This document shows positions 27,420 to 36,030 of a stretch of DNA of 64,000 bases, in pieces (within the stretch, counting starts at the first letter, position 1; each line of letters begins with the position of its first letter). Position numbers and translations under genes: made by a program. Origin of the DNA: Zobellella endophytica (GTDB lineage Bacteria; Pseudomonadota; Gammaproteobacteria; Enterobacterales; Aeromonadaceae); assembly GCF_003012775.1 (NCBI RefSeq), contig NZ_PXYG01000001.1:248001-312000 (forward strand), written 5' to 3'. Under the pieces are notes generated by a model, which had not been told where the DNA came from, did no database searches, and saw only the letters and a program-made list of their open reading frames with translations.

Positions 27420-28250
27420 TCAGGGGGCCGGGCTGTAGAGCCTGGGCGGGCTGCGGTGGGGCAGGTGGATCAGGTTCAGCTTGTGGCGGCGGGCCCATTG
27501 TACCGTCATGGTGGTGGGGGCCGACAGGCTGACCAGTGTGCCTATGCGGGCCCTCACCGCCTTCTGGATAAGCTCCAGGCTGCAGCGGCTGGTCATGGCG
27601 GCAAAGCCTTCCCGTGGGTTGATGCGGGCTTGCGCCATGGCGCCGATCAGCTTGTCCAGCGCGTTGTGGCGGCCGATGTCTTCGCGGCAAAGCCGGACAA
27701 CCCCTTCAGAGTCGACATAAAGGGCGGCATGCAGCGCGCCGCTGCTTTGTGCAAGCTCCTGCGCATTGTGGATGCGCCGGCGCAAATCGTGCAGGAGTGC
27801 GGCACGCGGTGGCGGCACCGGCTGCAGAGGGGTTAACCGGGGCAGGGCCTGTTCGATGGCTTCAATGCCACAAATACCGCAGCCACTGGTGCCGGCCAAC
27901 CGGCGGCGGTAATTTTTCAGCGCCCAGAAGGCCCGGTTGGAGATGGCCACCGTCGCGTGGAGGGCTTCACCGGATACACTCAAGGTGATGTCATGGATTT
28001 CGTTTACCGAGTGGATGATGCCGTTGCTCAGGCTGAAGCCTGTTACAAAGTCTTCAATGTGACCAGGCGTCACCATCATCACGGCTTGGCTGATGCCGTT
28101 GTAGCTGATGGACAAGGCGGTTTCACCGGCCAGCGCCGCGCTTTCCACGGCTCCGTCATCGGCCAGCTCACGATAGCCGAAGGTCTCTGGCAAGGGGGAG
28201 GCCGCATTAATATCGGCGATATCACAGTCGGCGTTAAGGGGATCGGTCAT
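27420..28250 (-). CDS. fdhD: formate dehydrogenase accessory sulfurtransferase FdhD
   Basis: Sulfurtransferase that passes sulfur from IscS to the bis-MGD cofactor of formate dehydrogenases; 276 aa. The active-site cysteines are in TSGCGICGIEAIEQ. Also conserved are MVTPGHIEDFVTGFSLSNGI, REDIGRHNALDKLIGAM and SRCSLELIQKAV. ATG 28250 has AAAGG 7 nt upstream; ATG 28256 is too close to it. It lies in a formate/molybdoenzyme cluster with a LysR regulator and the FdhF/YdeP oxidoreductase, its likely client. Confidence 0.93.
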   Translation of the reverse strand: MTDPLNADCDIADINAASPLPETFGYRELADDGAVESAALAGETALSISYNGISQAVMMVTPGHIEDFVTGFSLSNGIIHSVNEIHDITLSVSGEALHATVAISNRAFWALKNYRRRLAGTSGCGICGIEAIEQALPRLTPLQPVPPPRAALLHDLRRRIHNAQELAQSSGALHAALYVDSEGVVRLCREDIGRHNALDKLIGAMAQARINPREGFAAMTSRCSLELIQKAVRARIGTLVSLSAPTTMTVQWARRHKLNLIHLPHRSPPRLYSPAP

Positions 28251-28375
28251 GGCCATGCCTTTACATAAAATACGGCCCCAGGTTATGTAAATGTTACCCC
28301 GCCGTCCAATGGCTTGCCTCTATACGCTGATAAATGCCCTCTATCGGTATTGGCTTCGTATCATCAAGACGTGTT

Positions 28376-29275
28376 TTAACGAGCCAGCCTTTCCGGCTGA
28401 AAAATAGACAACGCATCCGAAAAGCATTTGTCGGCCAAGGCGGAACGAGGCTCGCTCCGGCGCATCAGTAATCCGATGGGCGACTGGACGACCGCGTCGG
28501 CAATGGGAATGATCCGCAACTGTTCATTCAATGACTCAATTCCGCTTTGCAACGGCATAATGGCGCAGCATATGCCGGCACTGACCGCCTGAATCAGCTG
28601 AAAGGTGGAGTCGCTCTCCAGTATTGAGTGCGGTTCAATGCCATGGCTGCTGAAGCTGAGGTCTATCGACTGGCGGTAATGCATGCCTTTGGTCAACAAG
28701 CCCAGCGGCAACTCGCCGAGCGATGCCCAGCTTAATTCGGGCGCGGAGAACTCGAAGTGACGGACGTCATGCAGCAGGCCCATGCGGGTGGCCGTCAGCC
28801 TGATGACCTCGAAGAAACGGCTGTCGATCCGATCCAGGTAACAGAGGCCAAGATCAAGCTGATTGCGGTTCAGGCCGTCGATGATCTGTTCCGATGTCAT
28901 GGAAGCAAGCTGGAATCGCAGCTCCGGATAACGCTGCGCCAGGGGCTTGAGCAGTTGCATCGGGTTCAGGCTGGCCAGGGGCACCATGCCCAGCCGCAGG
29001 CTGCCGACCAGCTGACCGCGGCAGCTTGCTGCTTCCGCCCGCAGGCCGTCGTGGGCGGCAAGCAGGGTTTTGGCCCAGGCGAGAATTCGCTCTCCCTCTT
29101 CCGTAAACCCCTCGAAGCGCTGGCCGCGAGTGACGAGCACAAGATCCAATTCGTCTTCAAGCTTGCGGATCCGCATGGAAAGGGTGGGCTGGGTAATATG
29201 GCAAAGGGCCGCAGCCTGACCGAAGTGCCTGGTTTTATCGAGTGCGATCAGGTACTTGAGTTGTTTAATATCCAT
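28376..29275 (-). CDS. LysR family regulator of the formate/molybdoenzyme cluster
   Basis: 299 aa. N-terminal HTH MDIKQLKYLIALDKTRHFGQ, AAALCHITQPTLSMRIRKLE, then an effector domain with GSLRLGMVPLASLNPMQLL. It lies between fdhD (same strand, 125 bp downstream) and the divergent fdhF/ydeP-type gene, so it most likely controls both. The 405-bp divergent gap contains a loose ATCTAT..ATAGAT dyad. The ligand is unknown; formate is a reasonable guess from context only. Confidence 0.84.
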   Translation of the reverse strand: MDIKQLKYLIALDKTRHFGQAAALCHITQPTLSMRIRKLEDELDLVLVTRGQRFEGFTEEGERILAWAKTLLAAHDGLRAEAASCRGQLVGSLRLGMVPLASLNPMQLLKPLAQRYPELRFQLASMTSEQIIDGLNRNQLDLGLCYLDRIDSRFFEVIRLTATRMGLLHDVRHFEFSAPELSWASLGELPLGLLTKGMHYRQSIDLSFSSHGIEPHSILESDSTFQLIQAVSAGICCAIMPLQSGIESLNEQLRIIPIADAVVQSPIGLLMRRSEPRSALADKCFSDALSIFQPERLAR

Positions 29276-29680
29276 GATGGGGCCGCCTAAGGGTCAGCAT
29301 GCTGATGGGATGGTGTATAAATATTCAACGTCAGGCGGCGAGTAAAAGGCCGGTCCGGCGCGTCAGCCGGTTGCTCACAAGATATCTGCATGTTGTGCAA
29401 CTGTTTGATCTATAGTGTTTTTTACTGTCATGATAGATGAGCCCTATTGCTTCTTCAGGCATCTCAATTAGACACCCTTCCTGAATATCCATAGTCTTTG
29501 ACCGAGATCATGTTAATCGAAAAACGGTTGCCTGGTTCGTTATTATTTTCACTTTAAGGGCCATAAACGGATGTCAGCCTGGTTGGAATTATTAATGCCC
29601 CATTAAAGCACCTTCGCGGCTTTGGCGTACCGGACCGTTACTACTGACATTGCAATTATTCCCATCAACGGGAGACGTTT
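29276..29680. other. 405-bp divergent promoter region, LysR / FdhF-YdeP
   Basis: No gene seen. AT-richer than its surroundings between 29390 and 29600, as expected for promoters. ATCTAT (29408-29413) and ATAGAT (29433-29438) form an inverted pair around a T-tract and could be a LysR site. GGGAG at 29671-29675 is the ribosome site of the downstream ATG 29681. Confidence 0.4.
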
Positions 29681-32005
29681 ATGAGCCAAAAAAAACACAT
29701 TAAAGATTACACCGGCCCGGCGGCAGGCTGGGGCGCCTTGAAGAGCGTAACCAAAAGCTGGCTCGGCAGCGAGAATGGCTTCAGAAACCTGAGGGCCATG
29801 CTGAAAACAAATCAGAATAGCGGATTCGACTGCCCGGGTTGTGCCTGGGGCGAGTCGCCGGAAAATGACATGGTGAAATTCTGCGAAAACGGTGCCAAGG
29901 CGGTGAACTGGGAGGCCACGGGCCGTTTGGTCGATCCGGATTTTTTTGCCAAATACAGCGTGTCGGAACTCGCGAAGCAGACCGATTATTGGCTGGAGTA
30001 CCAGGGGCGGCTGACGCACCCGATGCGCTACGACGCGGCAACCGATCATTATGTCGAAACCAGCTGGGACGAGGCATTCGCCCTGACAGCCAGCCATTTG
30101 CGGGGGCTGGATTCACCGGATCAGGCCGACTTCTACACCTCCGGCCGAGCCAGCAATGAAGCGGCCTTTCTCTATCAGCTTTTCGTCCGCGCCTTCGGCA
30201 CCAATAACTTTCCCGACTGCTCGAACATGTGCCATGAAGCCAGCGGCATCGGCATGGCCGACACCATTGGCGTCGGCAAGGGTACCGTGGTGTTCGAGGA
30301 TCTGGCGTTGGCCGACGCTATTTTTGTCATTGGCCAGAACCCCGGTACCAACCACCCCCGCATGCTCGAGCCGCTGCGGGAAGCGGTGAAGCGCGGCGCC
30401 CAGGTGGTGTGTTTCAACCCGCTGAAGGAGCGGGGGCTGGAGCGTTTTCAGCATCCCCAGCATCCGCTTGAAATGCTCGGTAATGACTCGGAACCGACCA
30501 GCACGGCGTATTTTCGTCCGGCGTTGGGCGGTGACATGGCGGTGATGCGGGGTATTGCCAAGTTCCTGTTGGCCTGGGAGCGCGAGGCACAGCAAAAGGG
30601 CGAGCCGCCGGTGTTCGATCACGACTTCATCAAGGCCCACACCACCGGCCTGGAGCAATACCTGGCCGAAGTGGACGCCACCCGTTGGGAGCACATCGTC
30701 GAGCAATCCGGCCTGAGCCGGTCCGAGATCGAGCTTGCCGCCCGCATGTACCGGCGTGCGGAGCGGGTGGTGATGTGCTGGGCAATGGGGCTGACGCAGC
30801 ATCGCCATTCCGTGCCGACCATTCAGGAGGTGGTGAATCTTCAGCTGCTGCGTGGCAATATCGGCAAGCCCGGTGCGGGCCTGTCGCCGGTGCGCGGCCA
30901 CAGCAACGTGCAGGGCGACCGGACCATGGGCATCAATGAACAGCCGCCCGAGTCGCTGCTGAATGCCCTGGAAGCGCGCTTCAACGTCAAGGTGCCGCGC
31001 GGTCATGGCCATAATGTGGTGCAGGCCATCAAGGCGATGGAAGAGAAGCGTACCAAGGTCTTTATCGGCCTGGGCGGCAATTTTGCCCAGGCCACGCCCG
31101 ACACGCCGCGTACCCACCGCGCCCTCGGCAACTGCGAACTGACCGTGCAGATTTCCACCAAGCTGAATCGCTCCCACCTGGTGACCGGCCGCGAGGCGCT
31201 GATCCTGCCGTGCCTGGGGCGCACCGAGGTGGATATGCAGTCGACGGGGCCGCAGGGGGTGACCGTCGAAGATACCTTCAGCATGGTGCACCTCTCCCAC
31301 GGCCAGTTGTCGCCGTGCTCTTTGCAGCTGCGCTCGGAGCCGGCCATCATCGCCGGTATCGCCAGGGCGACCCTGGGCCGTCATCCCATCGACTGGGAGT
31401 GGGCGGTCGCCGACTACCGCCGCATCCGCGACCTGATTGCGGACACCATTCCCGGCTTTGGGCATTTTAACGAGAAGCTGGACCAGCCGGGCGGCTTTTA
31501 CCTCGGCAACGCCGCCGCCGAGCGCAAGTGGCACACCCCGGGTGGCAAGGCCTGCTTCACGGCCAGCACACTGCCGGGGCAACTGGTCAACGAGGCCGTG
31601 CTGGCCAGTGGCGAAAAACCGGATCTGATCCTGCAGACCCTGCGTTCCCACGACCAGTACAACACCACCCTGTACGGCCTCGACGACCGTTACCGTGGCG
31701 TATTTGGGCTTCGCGAGGTGATCTTCGTGAATGAAGAGGATATCCGCCGCCTCGGGTTTGAACCCGGTGAAAAAGTGGATCTGGTGTCCCTGTGGGAAGA
31801 CGGGCAGGAACGCCGTGTGTCCGGTTTTATGCTGGTGGCCTACGACATCCCGCCCGGGCAGGCCGCGGCCTATTATCCGGAGACCAACCCGCTGGTGCCG
31901 CTGGAAAGCTACGGTGACCGCACCTTTACCCCCACCTCCAAGTTTGTCGCTGTCCGGCTGGAAAAAGCCCGGGCCGGCAACCGGATCCCGTCTTCCCCGG
32001 TGTGA
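29681..32005 (+). CDS. FdhF/YdeP family molybdopterin oxidoreductase
   Basis: 774-aa cytoplasmic member of the DMSO-reductase superfamily, FdhF/YdeP branch, expected to carry bis-MGD. The molybdopterin core begins FDCPGCAWGESPE (~49-61). FYTSGRASNEAAFLYQLFVR and SNMCHEASGIGMADTIG carry the probable Mo-ligand cysteine region. Then come IGQNPGTNHPRMLEPLREAV, VRGHSNVQGDRTMGINEQPP and a C-terminal pterin-binding domain. Only C51, C54 and C68 are seen near the N-terminus, so a full 4-Cys Fe-S motif is not evident. The relative YdeP is linked to acid resistance; the substrate is unproven. The nearby fdhD suggests formate-dehydrogenase-like activity. Confidence 0.88.
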   Translation: MSQKKHIKDYTGPAAGWGALKSVTKSWLGSENGFRNLRAMLKTNQNSGFDCPGCAWGESPENDMVKFCENGAKAVNWEATGRLVDPDFFAKYSVSELAKQTDYWLEYQGRLTHPMRYDAATDHYVETSWDEAFALTASHLRGLDSPDQADFYTSGRASNEAAFLYQLFVRAFGTNNFPDCSNMCHEASGIGMADTIGVGKGTVVFEDLALADAIFVIGQNPGTNHPRMLEPLREAVKRGAQVVCFNPLKERGLERFQHPQHPLEMLGNDSEPTSTAYFRPALGGDMAVMRGIAKFLLAWEREAQQKGEPPVFDHDFIKAHTTGLEQYLAEVDATRWEHIVEQSGLSRSEIELAARMYRRAERVVMCWAMGLTQHRHSVPTIQEVVNLQLLRGNIGKPGAGLSPVRGHSNVQGDRTMGINEQPPESLLNALEARFNVKVPRGHGHNVVQAIKAMEEKRTKVFIGLGGNFAQATPDTPRTHRALGNCELTVQISTKLNRSHLVTGREALILPCLGRTEVDMQSTGPQGVTVEDTFSMVHLSHGQLSPCSLQLRSEPAIIAGIARATLGRHPIDWEWAVADYRRIRDLIADTIPGFGHFNEKLDQPGGFYLGNAAAERKWHTPGGKACFTASTLPGQLVNEAVLASGEKPDLILQTLRSHDQYNTTLYGLDDRYRGVFGLREVIFVNEEDIRRLGFEPGEKVDLVSLWEDGQERRVSGFMLVAYDIPPGQAAAYYPETNPLVPLESYGDRTFTPTSKFVAVRLEKARAGNRIPSSPV

Positions 32006-32200
32006 CCACGACCGTCGGCCTGGCACTGCTCTGGATGGCTCGGCATGCCGCCAGACGCGAAACGAGCGCTTGAGCGCGGCACCGGCTGCGAAACGGGTCA
32101 GGCCTGCGGCAACAAACTAGCCGCCATACCGCCGTTTCGCTATAATCCGCGCTCCCCCCGGATCCACCATAATGCTGAACGTTGTTGAACAGGAGTAGTC

Positions 32201-32695
32201 ATGCAAGCAAAAGTTGCCGTCATCATGGGTTCCAAGAGTGACTGGCCCACCATGCAGGGCGCCGCGGAAATCATGGACAAGCTGCAGGTCGCCTATACCG
32301 TGGAAGTGGTGTCGGCGCACCGTACCCCCGACAAGCTGATGGAATTCGGCGAGCAGGCGGTGGCCCGCGGCTTCGAGGTGATCATCGCCGGTGCCGGCGG
32401 CGCGGCCCACCTGCCGGGCATGGTGGCGGCCAAGACCCGGCTGCCGGTGCTGGGCGTGCCGGTGCAGAGCAAGGCGCTCAACGGCCTCGACAGCCTGCTG
32501 TCCATCGTGCAGATGCCCAAGGGCATCGCCGTGGGCACCCTGGCCATCGGCGCCGCCGGTGCTTTCAACGCCGGCCTGATGGCTTGCCAGATCCTGGCCA
32601 ACAACGATGCCGCCCTGGCCGAGCGGCTGGAGGCCTTTCGCACCGAGCAGACCGAGGCGGTGCTGAGCCAGCCGGATCCGCGGGAGGAAGCATGA
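32201..32695 (+). CDS. purE: N5-carboxyaminoimidazole ribonucleotide mutase
   Basis: Purine biosynthesis: moves the carboxylate of N5-CAIR to give CAIR. 164 aa, class I PurE, with the binding loops [58 protein letters not shown] and [19 protein letters not shown] precedes ATG 32201. A TATAAT at 32141-32146 is a likely -10 box. The stop overlaps the purK start (ATGA), so the two are co-translated. Confidence 0.96.
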   Translation: MQAKVAVIMGSKSDWPTMQGAAEIMDKLQVAYTVEVVSAHRTPDKLMEFGEQAVARGFEVIIAGAGGAAHLPGMVAAKTRLPVLGVPVQSKALNGLDSLLSIVQMPKGIAVGTLAIGAAGAFNAGLMACQILANNDAALAERLEAFRTEQTEAVLSQPDPREEA

Positions 32696-33759
32696 GCCGT
32701 ATCTGGGTTCTCGGTGCCGGCCAGCTCGGCCAGATGCTGAAGCACGCGGGCATGCCGCTCGATCTTGAAGTGTGCCCGGTGGACATCGAATCGGAAGAGA
32801 CTTTTCCGCTGCAGCTGCACGAGCAGGTCACCGCCGAGCGGGAACAGTGGCCGGACACCGCCGCCACCCGTCAGCTCGCCGCCCACCCCGGCTTCGTCAA
32901 CCTGAACACCTTCCCGATACTGGCGGATCGCTTCACCCAGAAGTCGCTGATCGACAAGCTGGAGCTGGCCACCGCACCCTGGCGCCTGGTCGAAACCGAT
33001 ACCACCGCCGAGGCCCTGCACCAGGCCTTGGGCGAGCGGGTGTTGCTCAAACGCCGTACCGGCGGCTACGACGGCCGCGGCCAGCACTGGCTGCGCGAGC
33101 CGGGCCGGGATGCCATTCCCGACGACTGGCACACCCAGGCCATCGCCGAACAGGCCATCGATTTCGACGAGGAAGTGTCCGTCGTCGGCATGCGCGGCGA
33201 CGACGGCCAGTGCTATTTCTATCCGCTTACCCTCAACCTGCACGTGAACGGCATCCTGCTGGGCTCGGTGTCGCCCCTGGCGCGGCTGAGCCACCTGCAG
33301 GCCGAGGCCGAAGGCATGCTGGGCAAGCTGATGAACGATCTGGACTACGTGGGCGTGATGGCCATGGAATGCTTCCGGGTCGGCGATCACCTGCTGATCA
33401 ACGAGCTCGCGCCCCGGGTGCACAACAGCGGCCACTGGACCCAGGCCGGCGCCAGCGTCAGCCAGTTCGAGGCGCACCTGCGCGCCGTGGCCGGCTTGCC
33501 GCTGGTCAAGCCGCGGGTGAAGAACCTGAGCGTCATGGTCAACCTGGTGGGCACCGAGCGGGACAACGACTGGCTGGCGGTGGACGGCGCCGAGCTGTAC
33601 TGGTACGGCAAGGAAGTGCGCCCCGGCCGCAAGGTGGGCCACATCAACTTCTGCCTCGACAGCCAGGCCGAGACCCGTTCGGCCCTGGACCGTCTCGAGC
33701 CCCTGCTGCCCGCCAGCTACGGCCCGGTGCTCGACTGGCTGCGCAGCCAGCTCGACTGA
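32692..33759 (+). CDS. purK: N5-carboxyaminoimidazole ribonucleotide synthase
   Basis: ATP-grasp enzyme that carboxylates AIR with bicarbonate to N5-CAIR, the substrate of PurE; 355 aa. N-terminal [20 protein letters not shown]-grasp loop [37 protein letters not shown] and the metal site [17 protein letters not shown] are all present. ATG 32692 overlaps the purE stop by 4 bp. A UUCG-loop terminator follows 10 bp after the stop. Confidence 0.96.
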   Translation: MSRIWVLGAGQLGQMLKHAGMPLDLEVCPVDIESEETFPLQLHEQVTAEREQWPDTAATRQLAAHPGFVNLNTFPILADRFTQKSLIDKLELATAPWRLVETDTTAEALHQALGERVLLKRRTGGYDGRGQHWLREPGRDAIPDDWHTQAIAEQAIDFDEEVSVVGMRGDDGQCYFYPLTLNLHVNGILLGSVSPLARLSHLQAEAEGMLGKLMNDLDYVGVMAMECFRVGDHLLINELAPRVHNSGHWTQAGASVSQFEAHLRAVAGLPLVKPRVKNLSVMVNLVGTERDNDWLAVDGAELYWYGKEVRPGRKVGHINFCLDSQAETRSALDRLEPLLPASYGPVLDWLRSQLD

Positions 33760-33768
33760 GCCCCAAAG

Positions 33769-33790
33769 CCCCGCTTCGGCGGGGATTTTT
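33769..33790 (+). terminator. rho-independent terminator of purEK
   Basis: CCCCGC-TTCG-GCGGGG stem with the stable TTCG tetraloop, followed by ATTTTT. It lies 10 bp past the purK stop codon. Confidence 0.92.
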
Positions 33791-33798
33791 GTGTGGCA

Positions 33799-33946
33799 AT
33801 CCATGGAAATGGATCTACGGCAGATTAAGGTTCCATATGGAGCTTCGCAGGGTCGGCTTCAATCGACCAAACCCCCGCGCCGTTGGTGGAATGGTCCACT
33901 GAAGTGGACCCTACGGCGGACCTGGTAGGGCCGAATTTATTCGGCC
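33799..33946. repeat. dispersed two-hairpin intergenic repeat, copy 2
   Basis: Four alternating hairpins: a decayed TCCATGGAAATGGA (33800-33813); a decayed GGTCGGCTTCAATCGACC (33851-33868); an intact GGTCCACTGAAGTGGACC (33893-33910); and GGCCGAATTTATTCGGCC (33929-33946). In the last, T-A pairs of copy 1 are replaced by C-G on both arms. Spacer lengths match copies at 922-1010 and 43373-43460. It lies between the purK terminator and the PfpI gene. Confidence 0.8.
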
Positions 33947-34044
33947 AACACACTCCCGCCTGATTTGTCACCCACTCTTCATCTCGCCCCCTGCCGGCTC
34001 TGCTAGTCTTTAGAAGGTTTTTTTGATCTCTTAAGGAGAGCACG

Positions 34045-34626
34045 ATGAGCGCGAAAAAAATTCTGATGCTGGTGGGCGACTATGTGGAAGACTACGAGGT
34101 GATGGTGCCCTTTCAGGCGCTGCTGATGGTGGGCCACCGGGTGGATGCGGTCTGTCCCGACAAGCAGGCCGGCGAACAGATCCGCACCGCCATTCACGAC
34201 TTCGAAGGCGATCAGACCTACAGCGAGAAGCCGGGCCACAACTTCACCCTCAACGCCAGCTTCGCCGACATCAACGAAGCGGACTACGACGCTCTGGTGG
34301 TGCCGGGCGGCCGGGCGCCGGAATACATCCGCCTCAATCCGCGGGTGCTGGAAATGGTGCGCCACTTCGCCCAGGCCGACAAACCCATCGCCGCCGTCTG
34401 CCACGGCGCCCAACTGCTGGTGGCCGCCGGCGCGGTCAAGGGCAAGGGCTGCTCCGCCTACCCGGCGGTGGCGCCGGAGATCGCCCTGGCCGGCGGCGAC
34501 TGGGTCGATATCGCGATGGACCAGGCCCATGTGGACGGCAACCTGGTCACGGCGCCGGCCTGGCCCGCCCATCCCGCCTGGCTGGCGGCCTTCCTGCAGC
34601 TGTTGGGCACCCGCATCAGCCTGTAA
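34045..34626 (+). CDS. DJ-1/PfpI family protein
   Basis: 193-aa class-I glutamine-amidotransferase-like protein of the DJ-1/PfpI family. It opens with [20 protein letters not shown], whose conserved acidic residue (E18) pairs with the nucleophile cysteine. It continues [19 protein letters not shown] and [14 protein letters not shown], the nucleophile elbow with Cys-His. Members act as deglycases/glyoxalases or peptidases; which applies here is unknown. AAGGAGAG precedes the ATG, and a strong terminator follows. Confidence 0.9.
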   Translation: MSAKKILMLVGDYVEDYEVMVPFQALLMVGHRVDAVCPDKQAGEQIRTAIHDFEGDQTYSEKPGHNFTLNASFADINEADYDALVVPGGRAPEYIRLNPRVLEMVRHFAQADKPIAAVCHGAQLLVAAGAVKGKGCSAYPAVAPEIALAGGDWVDIAMDQAHVDGNLVTAPAWPAHPAWLAAFLQLLGTRISL

Positions 34627-34662
34627 CCCTGTTATCCGCCCGCGGCGTCCCCTCGCCGGTTC

Positions 34663-34695
34663 AACACCCTCTTCCGCCGGGAGAGGGTGTTTTTC
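34663..34695 (+). terminator. rho-independent terminator after PfpI gene
   Basis: Perfect 10-bp stem AACACCCTCT (34663-34672) with AGAGGGTGTT (34682-34691), followed by a T-tract to 34694. Confidence 0.92.
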
Positions 34696-34788
34696 GTTCA
34701 GGTCCCTTTCTCGCGGTGCTACACCCCTGAGGCGATAAATGATGGTTTTTCCGAGGTATTGGCTGCCGGTGAATTTTCGCTCAGTTGC

Positions 34789-34816
34789 TATGCTCAAGAA
34801 GTGACTCCATCAGCCT
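34789..34816 (+). promoter_or_regulatory. promoter-proximal motif shared by both RND units
   Basis: TATGCT (34789-34794), a plausible -10 hexamer, followed by TGACTCCAT. The same pair, TATGCT then TGACTCTAT, precedes the second unit at 39195-39217. Conservation of non-coding sequence shows the duplication included the promoter region. Confidence 0.45.
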
Positions 34817-34830
34817 GAGCAGGGACGCAT

Positions 34831-36030
34831 ATGGCGAGCAACGGAGCTGGACCGTGGTTGGTAAACCAAAAGGGACTTTGGTGGTTATTGGCGATCGTGC
34901 TGTTGTCGCTGTTCTGGATATGGCGGGGGCAGCTCTATCAGGCTCAGGCCTCGGCGCCGGATCCTTCCCCGCCCGTTGCATCGGGCACGGCACCGCCCCG
35001 GGTGGAAGTGGCGGTATTCGAACAGCAGCATTACCGGCCCGAGCTGGTCCTGCAGGGGCAACTGCTTCCTGCCCGGCAACTGATGCTGCGCTCCCAGATC
35101 AACGCAACGGTGCAACGGCTGCCCGCCCTGGGCGCCGAGGCCGGCGCCGGCGAGCTGCTGCTGGAGCTGAGCGTGGATCAGCGCCAGGCCAGCCTCGACC
35201 AGGCCCGGGCCGAGCTGGCCCTGCGTCAGGCGGAGCTGAACGCCGCCCGCAAGCTGCGCCGGAACAATATGGTCTCCGAAACCAACCTGCTCAGCCTGCA
35301 ATCGGCGGCGGCGGCGGCCGAGGCGGCGCTGGCCGTGGCCCGGCTGGAGCTGGAGCACACCCGGATCCGGGCGCCCTTCGGCGGGGTGGTAGAGCGATTG
35401 CCGGTCGAGCTGGGCACTTTCCTGCAGCCCGGAGACGAACTGCTCGCGCTGGTGGACGTGTCCCGTCTCAAGATGACCGCCATGGTGCCGCAGCAGCAGG
35501 TCGGCGGGCTCGCGCCGGGCATGCCGGTACGGGCCCGGCTGCTGGACGGCCGGCAGCTGGACGGCACCCTGACCTTCGTGGCCAGCGCCGCCGATCAGCG
35601 CAGTCGCAGCTTCGCCCTCGAAGCCGAGCTCGATAATCCCGAGCGGCTGCGGGTGGCCGGGGCCAGCGCCAGCCTGCACATCGGGCTGGCCGAGCGGCAG
35701 GCCCATCCCCTGTCTCCCTCCCTGCTGACCCTGGACGATCAGGGCTACCTCGGGGTGACCCTGGCCGACGAACAGGACCGGGTGCGCCAGGCCCGGGTGG
35801 AACTGCTCAGCATCACCCCCGACCAGGCCTGGGTTGCCGGGCTGCCGCCGCGGATCCGGGTGATTACCCGGGGCGCCGGTTTCGTCGCCCCGGGCCAGCA
35901 GGTGGCGGTGATCGAGCGCCAGCCCGATTTCGGGCCGGAGGCCGAGCAGCTGGCCGACCGCGGCGCCGAGCCGGAGCTGGTGATGGCCGTGCCGCCGGTG
36001 GTGGCGGACGACGCGGTCGCCGGACCATGA
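34831..36030 (+). CDS. RND efflux periplasmic adaptor subunit (unit 1)
   Basis: 399-aa membrane-fusion protein of the HlyD/AcrA type. N-terminal transmembrane anchor ~16-32 (LWWLLAIVLLSLFWIW), lipoyl half-motifs around a coiled-coil hairpin (QARAELALRQAELNAARKLR to AAAAAEAALAVARLELEHTR), and RIRAPFGGVVERLPVELG. The beta-barrel domain follows. The C-terminal ~25 residues are acidic and absent from the paralogue at 39234. It overlaps the pump gene by 4 bp (ATGA). It links the inner-membrane pump to an outer-membrane TolC-type channel, not encoded here. Confidence 0.9.
   Translation: MASNGAGPWLVNQKGLWWLLAIVLLSLFWIWRGQLYQAQASAPDPSPPVASGTAPPRVEVAVFEQQHYRPELVLQGQLLPARQLMLRSQINATVQRLPALGAEAGAGELLLELSVDQRQASLDQARAELALRQAELNAARKLRRNNMVSETNLLSLQSAAAAAEAALAVARLELEHTRIRAPFGGVVERLPVELGTFLQPGDELLALVDVSRLKMTAMVPQQQVGGLAPGMPVRARLLDGRQLDGTLTFVASAADQRSRSFALEAELDNPERLRVAGASASLHIGLAERQAHPLSPSLLTLDDQGYLGVTLADEQDRVRQARVELLSITPDQAWVAGLPPRIRVITRGAGFVAPGQQVAVIERQPDFGPEAEQLADRGAEPELVMAVPPVVADDAVAGP

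Noticed and set aside
30113-32026. 637-codon minus-strand frame opposite the FdhF/YdeP gene
   Set aside because: Shadow of a well-supported molybdoenzyme; low-complexity, His/Gly/Gln-rich translation.
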